64,000 bases of DNA from Castor canadensis (Eukaryota; Chordata; Mammalia; Rodentia; Castoridae), in assembly GCF_047511655.1 (NCBI RefSeq), contig NC_133402.1, positions 59,958,951-60,022,950 of the forward strand, read 5' to 3'. A model generated the notes under the pieces. It saw only the letters and a program-made list of their open reading frames with translations, did no database searches and was not told the DNA's origin. A program made the translations under genes and the position numbers. Shown piece by piece: positions 22,031-35,700 of the stretch (position 1 is its first letter; each line of letters starts with the position of its first letter).

Positions 22031-22559
22031 CTTGAAAAAACAAATGCAATATTGTTCCTTGGAGGTGTAGTGTAGTGAGCCTGGTGCGTTTGTGAGGAAG
22101 GTTAGTTCTTGCACAGTGCTCTCAACTGCATCCAGGGAAATTTCTATTCTGTAATCATTTTGGGCCTTTCATATTTTACTTGAGAATCTATCAGTTCTTG
22201 AAGAAAGAGTTGCCCTTATGACATTTTCTCTGTATCAGTGGCCATTTCTCCATTCTAGATTTAATATTTTGTATTTATAATTTTTCACTTTGCTTTGATT
22301 TAGCTAGTTGAATCTTTTATTTTTAAAGATTCAACTCTTGGATTTGTTCTATTTTTCTATTTTTGATATCATTCACTTAATTAAATATATTGATAGATTT
22401 GCATTAACTGTTCCTTCTGTTATTCTTATACTTGTTTTGCTGTTCTTTTTCTAACTTTCAACTTCTTCATTAAATTATTTCAATAGTGCCTTTGTTAAAT
22501 AATGTTAAATATTTAAGGGTATAGGTATATTCTGTTTTAACCATATCCCTTAGGATTTT
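22029..22559. other. A/T-rich intergenic DNA, nothing recognised
   Basis: May be further old L1 antisense sequence, but too diverged to support. Confidence 0.4.
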
Positions 22560-23970
22560 ATAGTGTTATTTAAAAAGTTTTTATTTTGACAAAATGATAG
22601 ATTCATTAAAAAATTGCAAAAGTGGTACCAAGAGTTTCCATCACTGAGCTTCCCCAATGGTGATATTCTGTGTAACTGTAGACTACGAGCAAAACCAGGA
22701 AATTGATTGACACAATTAGTACAATTAACTAGAGGAGGGATCCTGGGTATTTGCCCTCATTTTTGCATGTCTTGTGCTATTAATCATATGTACAGACTCC
22801 TAAAACCTCCGCCATAATCATGTACTCTATACCTTCAGAGGAACTTTCTCACACTGCGCCTCTAAAGTTACATCCTTCTACCCTGTTCTTACTTCCTGAA
22901 GCCACAGGAGTGCTCTTCACTCTACAATTTTGTCACTTAGATAATGCCATATAAATTGATAGAGAGTATGTAGCTTCGAGATTGGCTTTTTTCACTACAT
23001 AATGCCCTAAGACCCATCCAAATTGTTTTAAGTAGCAATAGTTTTTTCCTCTTTATGGCTCTGTAATATTCCATTGTAAGAATATAGCATAATTTGTTCA
23101 ACCTTTCCCTTTTTGATGTACATTTAGATTGTTTTTAGTTTTTGCTTATTACAAATAAAGTAGCTATGAACATTATGCACAGATTTTTGTCTGAGTATAA
23201 TATTTCATATCTGTCAGAGAAATACCTAGGCGTATTTTCCTTCATCCCTGAGTACATTTGTGGCTCTTAAAGAAACTGTCAAACTCACTTCCAGAGTGGT
23301 ACTGCCATTTTATTTATTTATTTACATATTTATTTTTTATCTACTTGGTGGTACTGGTGTTTGAACTCAGGGCCTCATGCTTGTTAGGCAGGTGTTTTAC
23401 CACTTGAGCCACTCTGCCAGCCATCTTTTGTACTGGGTATTTTTAAGATAGGGTCTCTCAAAATATTTGCCCAAGCTAGCTTCGAATTGTGACCCTCCTG
23501 ATCTTTGCCTCCCAGGAATCTAGGATTACAGGCGTGAGCCACTGTGCCCGGCAGTACTGCCAAGTACTGCCATTTCATATTCCCACAGAAATGCATGAAA
23601 GATCTAAAACAATGCCGACATTTGGGATCATCAGTGTGTAAAATCTTAGCCATTCTCATAAGCATTTAATAGTGTATCAGAGTGTTGGTAATTTAGATTT
23701 TCCCAAGTGGCTAATGTCATTGAGCATTGTTTAGTGTTTAATTGTTTAATTAGATTGTTTGCTATCCTTACATCTTCTTCCTTGCTGAAGTATCCACACA
23801 AGTCTTTTGACCATTTTCTAACTGGATTGTTCATTTTCCTCCTGTTGACTTTAACGAGCTCTTTGTGTATTTTGGATGTACATCCTTTGGTAGATATGTG
23901 GTTGGAAAATATTTTCTCCCATGTGTGTTTTTTTTCCAAATCTATTTCTAATTGCTTTGGCATTTAAGTT
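22560..23970 (-). mobile_element. Old L1 (L1M-type) ORF2 end and 3' UTR
   Basis: On the minus strand the frame at 23646-23963 gives an ORF2 C-terminal segment with WEKIFSNHIS, KGCTSKIHKEL and KKWSKDL-like blocks ('VRKWSKDLCGYFSKEE'). The 3' UTR extends toward 22560. It is split by the SINE at 23300-23575. This is an ancient fragment, not a gene. Confidence 0.85.
23336..23556 (-). mobile_element. ID-B1 composite SINE with target-site duplication
   Basis: Reversed ID unit then B1 unit ending 'ttacaggcgtgagccactgtgcccgg'. Copies of 'gtactgccattt' on both sides (about 23300-23312 and 23566-23577) mark the target duplication inside the old L1. Confidence 0.9.
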
Positions 23971-23999
23971 TTGATTTAAAGCTTGATCCAGTTTTTCAA

Positions 24000-25205
24000 A
24001 GGATGTTGATAAACCATGACAAGAATGGGATTTAATAGTGACACAATGTCAGTCAGCAGAGGTTTTATAGGGATGCTGGAAATGCATCTTGCTTAGAGAG
24101 GGCTTTCAGCTGAGTCTGGAAAAATAGGTAGGGCTTAGGGGGAAAAAATCTGTGGTTGATTACAGGAACCTTGAGGGTTATCAATTAGGGGCTATAAAAT
24201 GGTGAGAGTCCAAAAGTGCACAATAGCAGTGACTTTCTCAACACATCCCCAGGCGTTATCTGAACGCCCCCTCTAGTGATGCAATAATAGCCACCACATC
24301 TAAGGAGCCTCTTTTGAGGACCAAAGGTCCCCCACCTATTACTGCGTGGCAGGAAGATTTCTTCACTTGGTCCGGAGCCTTCCTTAGAAGAGCCATAAAT
24401 GACAGCATGGCCAAGGTTGGGCTGATAATCATAGTGTATGAAGTTTAGGCTATTAATTAACTCACTTGCACATCCAGGGCTCAGAGAACACAGGGGAAGT
24501 GAGGAGAAAGTAAAGAACAGCACTGTGACCAGGACCGTCCTGGTTGGAGCAAGTGTGATGGAAGTCCCCTGGTTGGTGATCAGATGAGTCAGTAAGAAAG
24601 AGCTCCCAGGATGTACAGGCCATTCTCTGCCAAGATCAGAGCAGCACCACACCAATGACACTGAGCAGGATTACTTAGGAAAGAGTCACCATGGGTGGCT
24701 TCTTGCAGGAGGGAGTTTTTCAGCAAATTTGGAAAAGGAAAAGCTGCGCATTGTTCAGGGAGAAATCAAAGTAGTGTAGGAACAGTCAGATTCACTTCAG
24801 GACAGAAGGATCTAAAAGAACCTGAAGTGGCAATGCCTGAATAAAGACATGATCTGAGACCCTCGCCTTGACATCTCGGACCCATTACGAATGGTGGGAG
24901 AGAGACAGAGAGAGTTTGTGGAACTGCCTGAACCCATGGTGGCACTTCGACTCTTGTCACATACATCTATGTTCTATATATGTTCCTCATTTTGATGTTC
25001 CCAGTACAGAGCATCTGTGAGTGGATGGAGACCAGATGGCCAGAGTATACCTCAGCTTCTCAGACTCCAAATTCCAGCAGTTTCCGCTCCATCTTCCCTG
25101 TAGAAGTGGTGTGCTTTGATCTACAATGGAAAGGGCCCAGCTAACTCTATCAGCCACCTCTACAAAGGTATCCATAGTAGATCCAGATAGAGTTTGATTT
25201 TGTGA
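24000..25205. other. Intergenic, nothing recognised
   Basis: Moderate G+C, with a minus-strand frame at 24185-24661 that has no family resemblance. Possibly old repeat-derived. Confidence 0.45.
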
Positions 25206-25209
25206 GGTT

Positions 25210-25920
25210 CATTTATTTATTTTAAATTTTATTTAACTACTTAAAAATTATCGTGGACTATTTCAAACTACACATGCAGACAGGATTAGTTGAATGAATT
25301 CTAAAAACTCGCTTAACAGTTATCAATTCATGGCCAACAAGGCTTTGTTTTGTGTCCATTTTTCTTCCCCTCCCCAAGGATTTTGAAGCAAATGCCTTTT
25401 AATGTGTAAGTATTGGCATTATCACACCTAAAAAATTAGCAGTGTTTCAGGTTAATAGCGAGTGTCTAATCAGCTCACAAATTTCCCTAATTATCTTATA
25501 TATCTTCGGTTTGCCTTAGTTTTATTTTGTGTCTTTTCCACAGTACATTTGTTTGAATTCGGATTTCATAAAGGCAGTATGGTAAAATCAGTTGATCTGT
25601 CTCCTGAGTCTGTTAGATTATAGGTTCCCTCACCACAACCCTTTTTCTTTCTTACAAATTATTTGTTGAAGAAATTGGGTTGTGTTGTAGAGGTTCTCCT
25701 GTGTTTTACTGTAATGTCATTTAATTAACATGCTCCCCTGGACCTGCATTATGTGTAAATTTGTTGCTAGATCCAAAGTCTTGATCAGGTTCAGAGTTGT
25801 TACTTCTTGGCAGGACCACCCATCAGGGATGCTGGGTAGGAGACACAAACAGCACCTGACTGCCTGTTTTGTGACATTAGCAGCCATTGCTGATCAGTGC
25901 CTCAATTCATTAATTCATTA
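25210..25920 (-). mobile_element. Old L1 3' UTR
   Basis: Reversed order of the ancient L1 3' UTR: 'atggccaacaaggctt', 'ttgaagcaaatgcc', 'ggcattatcacacctaaaa', 'cacaaatttccctaatt', 'acaaattatttgttgaaga', 'tgatcaggttcagag'. The same series occurs at 60840-63560. Confidence 0.75.
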
Positions 25921-27449
25921 GGAGTTATTAACTTTTCCTAATTATAAAGAGAATATGCCCTCATCTTAAAATAATTTACTTTATAAACCATAACATAGAA
26001 GGAAAGGTTAACGTCAAGTGTCAAGCTTTTCTTTCTGGCCTGGTAAGTTCTTTTCTTTATAGGACACCAGATTTATAAGTTATTACCTGTTTGCAGTGAT
26101 TTTTAAAAATTGATATAATTACTTCAGGAAGATGAGTAGGGATGCTTTGTGGAGATATAGTGTTGTCACTCCCACAAACTTACAGAATTATGTATAAAAC
26201 AAATTTATCATGTGTATAAAGTGCATAAAATAACAATATAATGACATAAGTATTATATAAGCATAGACCCTCATTTTAAGCCGCAGCAGAGACCGACAAG
26301 CATCTCTGGATCCCAGTTCCAGGTATCCCAGGAGAGATCATCTGATCGGCCATCACGGGTCAGATGTCCATCTACCGCCTGTCCACTAAACCAGGCTAAA
26401 AAGCCCAACTCTGGCAGCAAATCCCTCTGCCTATGAGCCAGGAATATGAGGGTAATATGAGGAACTTGTCTCAAAGACAAGGGAGGGTAGAAGATGGATA
26501 GACACATGTTCCCCTAAAAGTGTGGCATTCAGAGTTCTTAATTGCAAACAGTCCCCTGAAGCTTGCATGGAAAAGGATTTTATTACAGAATCTTAGGTAT
26601 TCTACAAATGTCTATAGTCAAACTTGAAGGGTACACATCAGGGAGTGATACACGCTCTACACCGAGGACTTCTCAATGTCCACTGTGAGTAGAGACAGTA
26701 TCCATGACACTGGAGCCAAGAAGTGCCACCATGGTGTTGTCCCCAAACCAACTCCTCTGCTGCCACCATTTCCAGATGGTCAGTTCCACACAACTCACCT
26801 TCCTGACAAGGTTCTCTTCCCAGATATCTTTCCTGGGGTGCTTCAAATTGAGCGCACCTTATTTTTGTGTCTGGAGGCTGGTTGCAGTGTAGACTGGGGA
26901 AATGAGTTCTTCCTTCTATTAATACCCTGGGGAGATGGAATTTCAAATGCAGGAAATTCTTCAACCATGGTTGGATTGTGGGCAGCCACCAAGGTAACCA
27001 ACATTCACTAGAGGTGTCTAAGACAATGGTAAGACTACAGTTAAAGGGAGGAGGAGTTAGAGAGAGATTGGTTAATGAAACAAAATTACACTTAAATTAC
27101 AGAAAATAGTTCTAGTGTTCTATAGCACAGTAGGGTAACTACCATTAACAATAGTTTACTCCATACCTCAAAATAGCTAGAAGAGAGGATTTTGAATGTT
27201 CCCAACACAAAGAAATGATACATGTTGGAGGTGATGGATATGCTAATTACCCCGATTTGGTCACCACGCACTATATTTACACATTGAAATAGCACAGCAT
27301 GCTATGAATATGCATAATTGCTAAGTACTGACTTTTTTCTTTTAAAAAGGCTGAGAGTTAAGTGTTAAAGGGTCAGAACAGAGCCTCCAATGAAGGCAAG
27401 CAGTGTTGGGTAGGAGAACTGTCTACGCCAGACATCACGTTCACGTTAT
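25921..27449. other. Intergenic, nothing recognised
   Basis: Contains unassigned, probably old repeat-derived sequence at 26270-26510 and 26520-27020. No exon could be supported. Confidence 0.45.
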
Positions 27450-27762
27450 GAAGGGGGATTTGAATTCAGGGCTTCGCACTTGCCAGGCAGACACCCTACC
27501 ACTTGAGCCACACTTCCAGCTCTTTGTGCTTAGTCATTTTGGAGATAGGGTCTCGTTTTATGCCTAGGCTGGCCTGGACATGATTCTCTATTTTATGCTT
27601 CCTGCTATTGCTGGGGTGATGGATGCATACAACCACAGTCAGCTATTGGTTGAAATGGGGTCTTGTGAATCTTTTGCCTGAGCTGGCCTTGAACAGCAAT
27701 CCTCCTGACCTCAGTTTCCCATGTAGTTAGGGTACAGGCTTGAGCTTCTGTGCCTGGAAAAG
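27450..27762 (-). mobile_element. Trimeric SINE (ID-B1-B1 reversed)
   Basis: Reversed ID unit ('gatttgaattcagggcttcg'...'cttgagccacac') followed by two B1-like units, the second ending 'aggcttgagcttctgtgcctgg'. Confidence 0.88.
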
Positions 27763-28024
27763 GTTTTAAACTTTTGACATTTATCTCCAAATGAAATTAC
27801 ACATGGAGGTTGCAGAGAGACCATGAAGGACAGAGTGACATTCATTCTCCATCTTTAAAATTGTGCACAGCACTGGGTCAGACTGCCTCAGGTGTATTCA
27901 TACATTGTATAGGCCCTATAATTATCTTGGACCTAGCACTACCTAAACTCTGCTGTTTAATTTTATATAGACATATCTCCCTATGTAAACCTATCCACAA
28001 CTTTTGTAATTTTATTTAATATTT

Positions 28025-28140
28025 CTTTCTCTTTTTTATTAGCATATATTAATTGTACAAAGGGGTTCCATTATATTGCCATGCATGCATATAATGATCA
28101 AATTCACCCCCCTATTACTTTCTTCTCTCCCCACCCCCTT
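28025..28140 (-). mobile_element. Short L1 3' UTR-like fragment
   Basis: Parallel to 12245-12350: 'tttattagcatatattaatt', 'gtacaaaggggttccatta', 'tgatcaaattcaccc'. Confidence 0.6.
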
Positions 28141-29299
28141 TTAAAGAATTTTAGTGGGTTTTATTATTCTGTTTTTATAAATGCATATGAAATACTTTGA
28201 TCATAGTCACACATACCCATTTAGTATTTCTTTATTGGGGTTGCCTCACAAAGAGGAATGGCCAGGGTTACCCTTGAGAGGTTCAGAGCTCAATGAGAGG
28301 GGATGTGGACTTTTGGTGGGAGAAGACCCTGAACTTGTCTTTGAAGGGGTGGTAGGGTTCATCGTGATCACTGGAGTAGGAGCGGGGGATGTCATGATTG
28401 TTAAGTGTCCTTCTTAGAGCAAATCAGTTTCTTTTGACAAAGGAACAGGTATTCCTACCCTTGTCTCAAGTATCTGAGAGGAGAGGAGAGCTCAATCCTC
28501 TTCACCTTCAGGAACACAGACCTGCAGGTTCCCAGCTCAGATGGGATGTGGAGCTTAGCAGAGTCGGTGGAAAAGGCCCTGGGACTGCGGGGCAGTGAAG
28601 ACCAAGATCTGAGGTTAGGTGGTAGGGGGGATGGTTCCTGTCGGTGTTGGCTTGGATAAAGGGCACTTGGGAAAGTTGAACAGAGCTTAATTGCAGTGTT
28701 GTACTGAGTTGTTAAATTTGTGCCTGTTAGAAACAGTAGTAATATCTTAGTTAATTGAGACAGACTTTAAATTAGAGCTCCCAGAGTGGTCCTTAGTGTT
28801 CAACTTGTCACACTCGTAGGATCTGAAGTTTATTCTCTCACTGTGTCTGTGATGGCAGGTCACTCTGTGCATCAGGAACTCCAGGGTCTCAACTGGTACT
28901 GTGTGTGTATGTGTGTGTGTGTCTGCACCCCAGGGAGTCAGAGAGGTCCTGCCATAGTCCCTCCCTCTGCTTCTGAGGCAAAGTCAGCAATCATTTTTGG
29001 TCACCTCAGTGGCTGCCCACCCTCTTGTAAGCAATTCTCCCATGTTTGGAGAATTTCTTTCCCAAGAATTCCCTCTCTCCAAGGTATTCATAGAAGGAAA
29101 AACTTACTTCCCAGCCTACCTTGTAGCCACTCTTTCTGCCCCCCTCCAGTTGCCCCTCCTGGTTTCTGTGCTTCCCTGGTTCATTCTGAGCTCCAGCTCC
29201 TTCTCCTTTACTTACCCATACCTTGTGGGCAAAAAGTCATGTTGATTACACTTGTGAGGGGTCTCTTAGATCCTTTTTGTTTGCTTAACTCACACAAAT
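28141..29299. other. Intergenic with a short GT repeat
   Basis: GT repeat near 28900-28922. Otherwise nothing recognised; the 226-codon frame at 28786-29466 is low-complexity and runs into a MIR, so it is not called as a gene. Confidence 0.5.
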
Positions 29300-29620
29300 T
29301 AGCTTGTTATGTGCTGGGCACTGTCCAAAACTCTTTGCAAATAATATCTATTTATCTAATCTGTCAAGCATCTATATCTATCCTCAGTTTCTCAATCATC
29401 TTTGTATCTATCTATCATCTATCTATATCTATCATCACCAGCCCTAAGTTGCCTACATGTTATTAGAATCTATTTAACTGTCATAAAAGTTTGTGAGAAA
29501 ACGTTAGCCTTGACTGACAGATGAATAAACAGAGACACAGAGAGGTTGCCTGACTTTCTTATGCTCACAGAACTAGCATAAGTAGCAGAGTGGGGTCCTG
29601 AACTCAGAGCTGGGACCTGA
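29300..29620 (-). mobile_element. MIR SINE split by a CTAT microsatellite
   Basis: Reversed MIR blocks: 'ttatgtgctgggcactgtcc' before, and 'gatgaataaacagagacacagagaggttgcc' after a TCTA/ATCT-rich stretch (about 29345-29440). Confidence 0.7.
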
Positions 29621-30879
29621 ACCCAGGCAACATGCAAAGCTTATCCCTCAACCTCTTCCTCTTTTGGTGTCCTCAGCAGGGTCTGCCACCACTTTAGGCC
29701 TGGCCTTGATACCTCCTACTTGAGCTGCACATGGCTGTCCTATTTTGGGGAAGGTTGAAGTTCTGTTATGTACATGTATCATGGCTTCACTTAGAGCATC
29801 TTTTGAAGAATTTTAACTTCCAGCTCAAAAAATGTCACAACTCCATACTTTTCAAGGTGATTGTCCCAGGGTCCGATGAGATGTGGGAACTCCATTTCCA
29901 TAGCCCCATGGCACCAGGTGAGCTCCACCTTTGTATGTCCTTGTGGACATCACGACATGGGAGCAAAGCTTTAGAAATTTGGTGGGCAAATTCCATTATG
30001 AGTGCCCAGTCATGTACCAAGTGCTGTTAGAACCAGGAGTCATTTTTACACCTGTAACAATGACTTCTAGGTGTTGGTCAAGTGATGGGGCTTGAAGCAG
30101 GGCTCTTAAAATGGAGCTAATATCGATGGCTTTCCCCTGGAGGTGAGAGGTGCTTAAGTGCCACACGGAATGCTGCACAGTCAACTTGACACGCGCTGCT
30201 GACAATTTAGGAATGAGTTGTCTGCAAAATATGGCAGTAGTACTGCAAAAGGAAAGGGGCATTGGAGCCAGTTAGAAGCATTCCTCCACCTTCCATGCAT
30301 TTCTTAGATATGAATTAAATGTCCTGCGCTGAACTCCTAACTAGTGTTCCTCACCCTCTCTTACTATTGCTGAGAGAATGGCTGCCAGGATAATTCTGCT
30401 CCAGGGCTGAGCAAGTCACTCTCCTGCTTAAAAACCTCCCATGGCTCCCTGTTGCCCATTAAAGTCATCCCTGGTATTCAAGCTATTCAATGAGAATGAA
30501 GATGAGTCTCTCACAGGCCCAGAGGCTCCTGAAGTTAAGGCCACAACTCTTCCATGACATGCACTCTGCCATGAGAACTTCCTGTTGGGTAAGGTGTTTA
30601 TGTGTGAGGGAGAGGAGGTCTGATGGGGATCTTGATACCTGGTCTGAGATGGAGTTCCTGGTGTTCCAAACATTCCTGGGTGGCCAGAAGTGTGACATGA
30701 GATCACATACTGGGTCTTCATTAATATTTGTGTGAGGTGTGAGTGGTCTTTGCCTTTGAGTTCTCTAAGGGAAGCACAAAGACTGCAAACGTAAATGGAT
30801 CTGTGGGATCTCAGGCAATTCTTGGCTTTCATTTCCTAGGTGAGGGAATGAAAAAAAGTCATTTCTAACATTTTTCTAA
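29621..30879. other. Intergenic, nothing recognised
   Basis: No exon or repeat family could be supported. Confidence 0.45.
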
Positions 30880-31440
30880 AGCAAAGTTTCTCACTCAGCC
30901 TAACCTTGTCACTGTTATTCTCTGCTGGAAAATTCTATTTTTTTTAAGTACTGGAATTTGAATTCAGGCCCTTGCACTTTCTAGGCAGGCCCTCTACCAT
31001 TTGAGCCATACTCCAGCCCATTTTGCTTTAGGTATTTTTGCTGTCATTACTTTTTGGATACGGTCTCGAATTTATGACCCAGTTGGCCTGGACCTTGATC
31101 CTTTTTATTATTTACACTTCCTGCATAGCTGGGATGACAGGCAAGCACCACCATGCCCAGTTTATTGGTTGAAGTGGGGGCTCATGAACTTTTTTTGCCC
31201 AGGTTGACCTTGAACCACAATCTTCCCCCCTCTGTTTCCTGAGTAGCTAGGATTGTTGGTGTGATCTACTGTGCACAGCTTGGGTGAATCTTTGTTATGT
31301 GTCCTGTGCACTGCAGGATATTTAGTTGCATACTTGACCTCTAAACAATAGATGTCACCCTCCGCCTGAGCCGGGAAACCAAATGTCTCCAGATGTGGTC
31401 AAATGCCCCTGGAGCCGAACTACCCCTGGCTGAGCACTCC
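30880..31440 (+). mobile_element. hAT-Charlie-type DNA element split by a SINE
   Basis: Starts with 'gcaaagtttctcactcagc' and resumes after the SINE with 'tgtcctgtgcactgcaggatatttag', then 'aaatgtctccagatgtgg' and 'cccctggctgagcactcc'. This matches the layout of old MER-type elements whose ends pair as 'tctcaac...ttgaga'. Confidence 0.6.
30940..31282 (-). mobile_element. Trimeric SINE (ID-B1-B1 reversed)
   Basis: Reversed ID unit ('gtactggaatttgaattcagg') with two B1-like units, ending 'tgatctactgtgcacagctt'. Confidence 0.88.
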
Positions 31441-31444
31441 TAAT

Positions 31445-32534
31445 GGAGGGCAGCTGTTCTTAGGTCGTCACATATCACAATCACCAGGGAGCATTAAAAA
31501 ACTAACGCTACCTAGTGCTTTGAGAATTCGGATGTCAGCGGCTCTGGGAAGCAACTTGGGTAGCGGGGATTATGAGAACTCCCCAGACAGATGTCACGTG
31601 CAGCCAGGTCTGAGCTCCATTGCCCTGGTGCGTGGCAGTCTGCAGGTTTCCTGTGCATTACAGGCTTTACAACTCACCTGTGCAGGAGAGGGGCTATCAT
31701 GGTTTTCTGGCTGCAGAAGTCAGATCCGGGATGTGGGGTGGGGAGGGGGACGGGAGTTGTTTCCCAGTGACTAGTGAAGTTGGGATTTGAACTCAGCACA
31801 TGTGATTCCTAACCTAGGACTATTTCCAAGGGATAAGGCATATTTTGCAGATTGTCAGTTTGGCCAAGTGGGTTCTGCACACGAGTCTTCCCCTTTCTGA
31901 CTGTTTCCTCTATCCAGGGTCCCCTTTAGTTTCCCTATACAAAGGTACAGCTAGCAATCATTTACACTTTAGTATGAATTTGAGGCTGCCCTCCCTTTTC
32001 TGGAGAGATAGACAAGTTATGCCTCATATAGAACAGTGAAAAGAATGGCTTTGCATCTGCCCCCAGGTGCAGTGGGGTTGGCCTTAGAGTGAAGTATATG
32101 TTCATGACACCTCTGAAATCAAATCCAGTAGTAATCGGGTTACCTCATTCTAGCTTTGTGCTGAAAATCCTGCCCTGTTCCATTTCATTCATAAATAATG
32201 TTGGGGCACCTTCTTTGTGGATGGTGCAGCTGTGAAGCCATGTTCTGCTGGTTGGACCTCCTTAACGAGGCTGTCCGTGACCAGGGTGGAGGACCTCTTC
32301 TGCTTCAGTGTCACTCGCTACATTTTGGCTCTGACTGGAGATGTAATGTGGAAGGTACCAATACTCAGGAGCCCGAATGCAGGCCATGTATGCCCCAGAG
32401 CCTAGCCTGTGCAACCTCAGACCTAAATCTGCAGATGTGTGGCTGAATCTCTCCCTGTGCCCAAGGGTGGCATCAGGAGAAGTTGGCCTCAGAACCCCCA
32501 GAGAAAAAGTGAGTGCAGAAACTTTCCGAAACAG
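31445..32534. other. DNA just past the RBP1 3' end, little recognised
   Basis: A further degenerate MER5-like stretch at about 31455-31560 ('cacaatcaccagggagcattaaaa'). Otherwise unassigned. Confidence 0.45.
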
Positions 32535-32555
32535 ATGCCTTGAACAGAGGTCACT

Positions 32556-32561
32556 TTTATT
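32556..32561 (-). terminator. RBP1: RBP1 poly(A) signal (AATAAA)
   Basis: Canonical AATAAA on the minus strand, 169 bp past the RBP1 stop codon. The expected cleavage site is about 32530-32545, giving a 3' UTR of roughly 190 nt. Confidence 0.88.
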
Positions 32562-32729
32562 GAGATGGCTTCATTTTAAGAAAACACAAAGAGATAAAGT
32601 AGAGAGACAGATTCAGCTAACAGTTGCCTGGGGGTGGCTGGCCGTTTCTGCCCCATGCTGCACAGAGGGGGATCCAGCCCACAGATCCAGGTCACTCATT
32701 CCTCAGGGCCAAGGTCATCTGCCCAGGCC

Positions 32730-32783
32730 TCAATGTACCTTCTTGAATACTTGCTTGCAGACCACACCCTGCACTCTCATCTC
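32730..32783 (-). CDS. RBP1: RBP1 exon 4 (coding part)
   Basis: 54 nt preceded by a CAG acceptor: [17 protein letters not shown] and a TGA stop. This is the last beta strand of the barrel. The 3' UTR continues to about 32535. Confidence 0.97.
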   Translation of the reverse strand, partial: EMRVQGVVCKQVFKKVH

Positions 32784-35700
32784 CTGAAACAAGAACAGGT
32801 GCTGGGTTTTGGCCAGGGCAATGTCACACCTGGGGCTCAGAGCATCTCAGGGAGGGACCTTTGACAATACCCACATGGCTGCCATTGCTCCCCGTGAGTT
32901 GGGCTGAGTAATTCTTCAGAAGGTTCATGGAATGGGACCTACAGAGATCAGGACCTCCATCCTGTAGACAGAGCTGCCTGGGAGAATAGGTAGGGCTCAG
33001 AGCTGACCAACAGGATCCCTTGATCCATCTCCTTCCCCTACCAGCCTTAAGAGGCCCAAAAGATCAAGGAGCCTTAGGCCTAAGGCCAGGAAAGCATCTG
33101 TACCCTGGTTTGAAAGGAACTGCACCTAGATATATGGCTCCTTAGGTTGCTGAAGATCAGGGCTGCAAGATACTATGAAAGTTCTAAGCTTTCAGTCACA
33201 CATTGGGGGTTACCTGGGTCCCACACTAGACCAGTTATATCAGTGTCTTCATGGGTGAAGCACTAGAATTACTATCGTTAAGCGCCTTCCAGGTAGTTAA
33301 AAATGCGACTAAGACAGTGTCTTTCCTGCCTACGGGGCCAGCCCCTGTCCAGCCCCTGCTGAGTGTGGCCAGCAGGCAATGACAGACATGTTGCCATGTC
33401 TTGCAAGTTGTTTTGACGGAGGCAGGACGTTTGAACATCATCTGCTAAAATTTAAATTGTTGGGTGAAGTAGTTTGAAGCTTCTTGAGCGCTAAGTAAAA
33501 CAGGCCTGTGGACCCCAGTTTGCAGTCTCTGACACAGAACCTGGCCCTGTAGAGTGGAGGGGCCACTGGGGATCACATCTCCTGCCCTCTCTGTTCTGCA
33601 ATTGAGGAAACAGTGGCCCAGGGAGAAGACTAGGTCACAGCCCAGGCTTTTTGCATTAGGTCACCTCTCCTTAGGGCTTGCACCTTGACAATCTTGCAGA
33701 CCAGAGATTTCTTCAGAAATTCTGTGTGATAGGATGGTATGACACAAATGAGGATGAAGGAGGCAAGGGCCCTACCCAAAGACACCCAATGAGTGGTCTA
33801 GGATTAGAACCCAGGTTTCCTGAGCCAGGCTGCTTCCACAGGAGGGTAGTTGGGAAGCTCTGGGGGTGAAGGCGTGAAAGGAGCTCAGGCCTCTGCTCTG
33901 GATCATTGCAGAATCAGGCAGAGTCGAAGTGGCTGTGACCTGAGGTCCTACGGTGGAGGACAGGATGAGTAGGACTCACCACCTGAGCTCAAGATGCCTC
34001 CCCTTGCCCTTAACTGAGATCATGTTATAGAGAAGCCTAGAGATTTCTCCCTGGCTCTGGCCTGCTGCAATTGGCAATGTGCACATACATATCATTTAGA
34101 GCAAAGTTTGGTTCTACCACTTTCTAGATGTGCAGTTTGGACTCGTAATCTAATCTTTCAGAATTTCAGGTCCTCATTACCAAAACAGGAACCATCCTAG
34201 ACAGCACTGGCTCACACCTGAAACCTAGCTACTTGGGAGGCTGAGACTAGGAGGATCATAGTTCAAAGGCAGCCTGGGTAAATAGATCACGAGAACCCAT
34301 CTCCTAAATAACAAGAACAAAGTGGACTGGAGGCATGGCTCAAGCAGTAGAGCAACTGCTTTAGAAGCTCAAAGCCCTGAGTGCAAACCCCAATCCCACA
34401 CACAAAAAAGGAGCCATATTCCTATTTTGAGAGAGCACAGATAATACAGGTTGTTACTAACTCCACCTGCTCACTTCCTCCCTCTGACTGGACAACTGGG
34501 TCAGCCTAGACCTTGAAAACACAATACATGGTTTTTATAGTCACACAAGCATCTTTTCTAGGCTCTTGGAAGACAAACTTAAGAAGAGAATGAAGGCTCA
34601 GCCATTGTGTCTTTTCTCCAAGTTCCATATGGACCTCCACAGTGATGAGAGCTTCTGAGGAACCAAACTGGCCCTGCCTAGGAACCTACCAGGTGCAGCT
34701 CATCTCCTTCGATCCATTGAGTCCAGCCACGTCCCTCCTTCTCACCCTTCTGCACACACTGGAGTTTGTCCCCATCCCAGCTCACCGTAGTCTGCCAAAC
34801 AAGAAGTAAAGTTGTTAGTTCTGAGAAAGTGACCCCTAGGGGCTGGAAGGTGGGGGGGGCGGCACCCCAAACTTGATAATCCAGAATGTGCTAATGTCAA
34901 TTTTATTGTAGAAAAATTTCAGTCCAGTACTCTCTGTCCACCATATGCTTCTCTCAAGGTGTGCAAATCAGATTTAAAATTTATGAAAACCTTCATAAAT
35001 TTAATTTAAAAGGGTAATTTGGGGGAAAAAGTCATTGAGGTGTGGCTGACATTGCAAGAACTCAGAACGGGGCTGTGGGAGGAGGGGCTCTGAGGGCTGA
35101 GCACAGGTCAGGTGTGGGCGATGTGGGTGGATGTGAGCCATTTTCCTGCACTTTGAGGCAGACTGCCCAGAGAACTCTGCCTATCCTCAGATAATTATTC
35201 CATTCATTGTTTCAAGTTTGCTAGGTACTGGGACACCAAAAAGACCCTGTCCCTGCCCACAAAGAGCTCTTGATCTTACAGGAAGATTGAGCTTAGGTAT
35301 AAGTAACCAGCTGTAGGTACAAATGGCAGTTAATAGCTACCTGCCTGCTCTAGCAGGCCCTCTTTGCTTGTGGCTATGTCCTCATGACTGTCCATCTGGA
35401 ACAAAGTTGGTGCCTCCCTTTTATAACTCAGCTTAGGGAACTTGCCGCAATCTCCTTGGTGGTCAGAACCCAGGTAAGTGGGACTCCAAAGTTCCCCCAC
35501 CCCTCCGTGCTACATTGTTTTTTTTAAGGGCCGCATGTCACTGGAATTTCTGGCCAGAGTCCAGGGGAGGAGAGGCCTGGGGAGGAGGCGACACTAGGCT
35601 GGGCCCTGAAGGACAGGAAAGGAGGTACTAAGGGTGGAGAGTGGTTCCTGGTGGACCATCATGAAATGAAGGCAGAGGTGGGATAGAACAAGGAACACAG

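Noticed and set aside
24185..24661. 158-codon minus-strand frame with hydrophobic stretches
   Set aside because: No recognisable domain, no conserved neighbours, and probably repeat-derived surroundings.
28786..29466. 226-codon plus-strand frame, among the longest in the window
   Set aside because: It runs through a GT repeat, unassigned sequence and a MIR with a CTAT repeat; no domain and no splice context.
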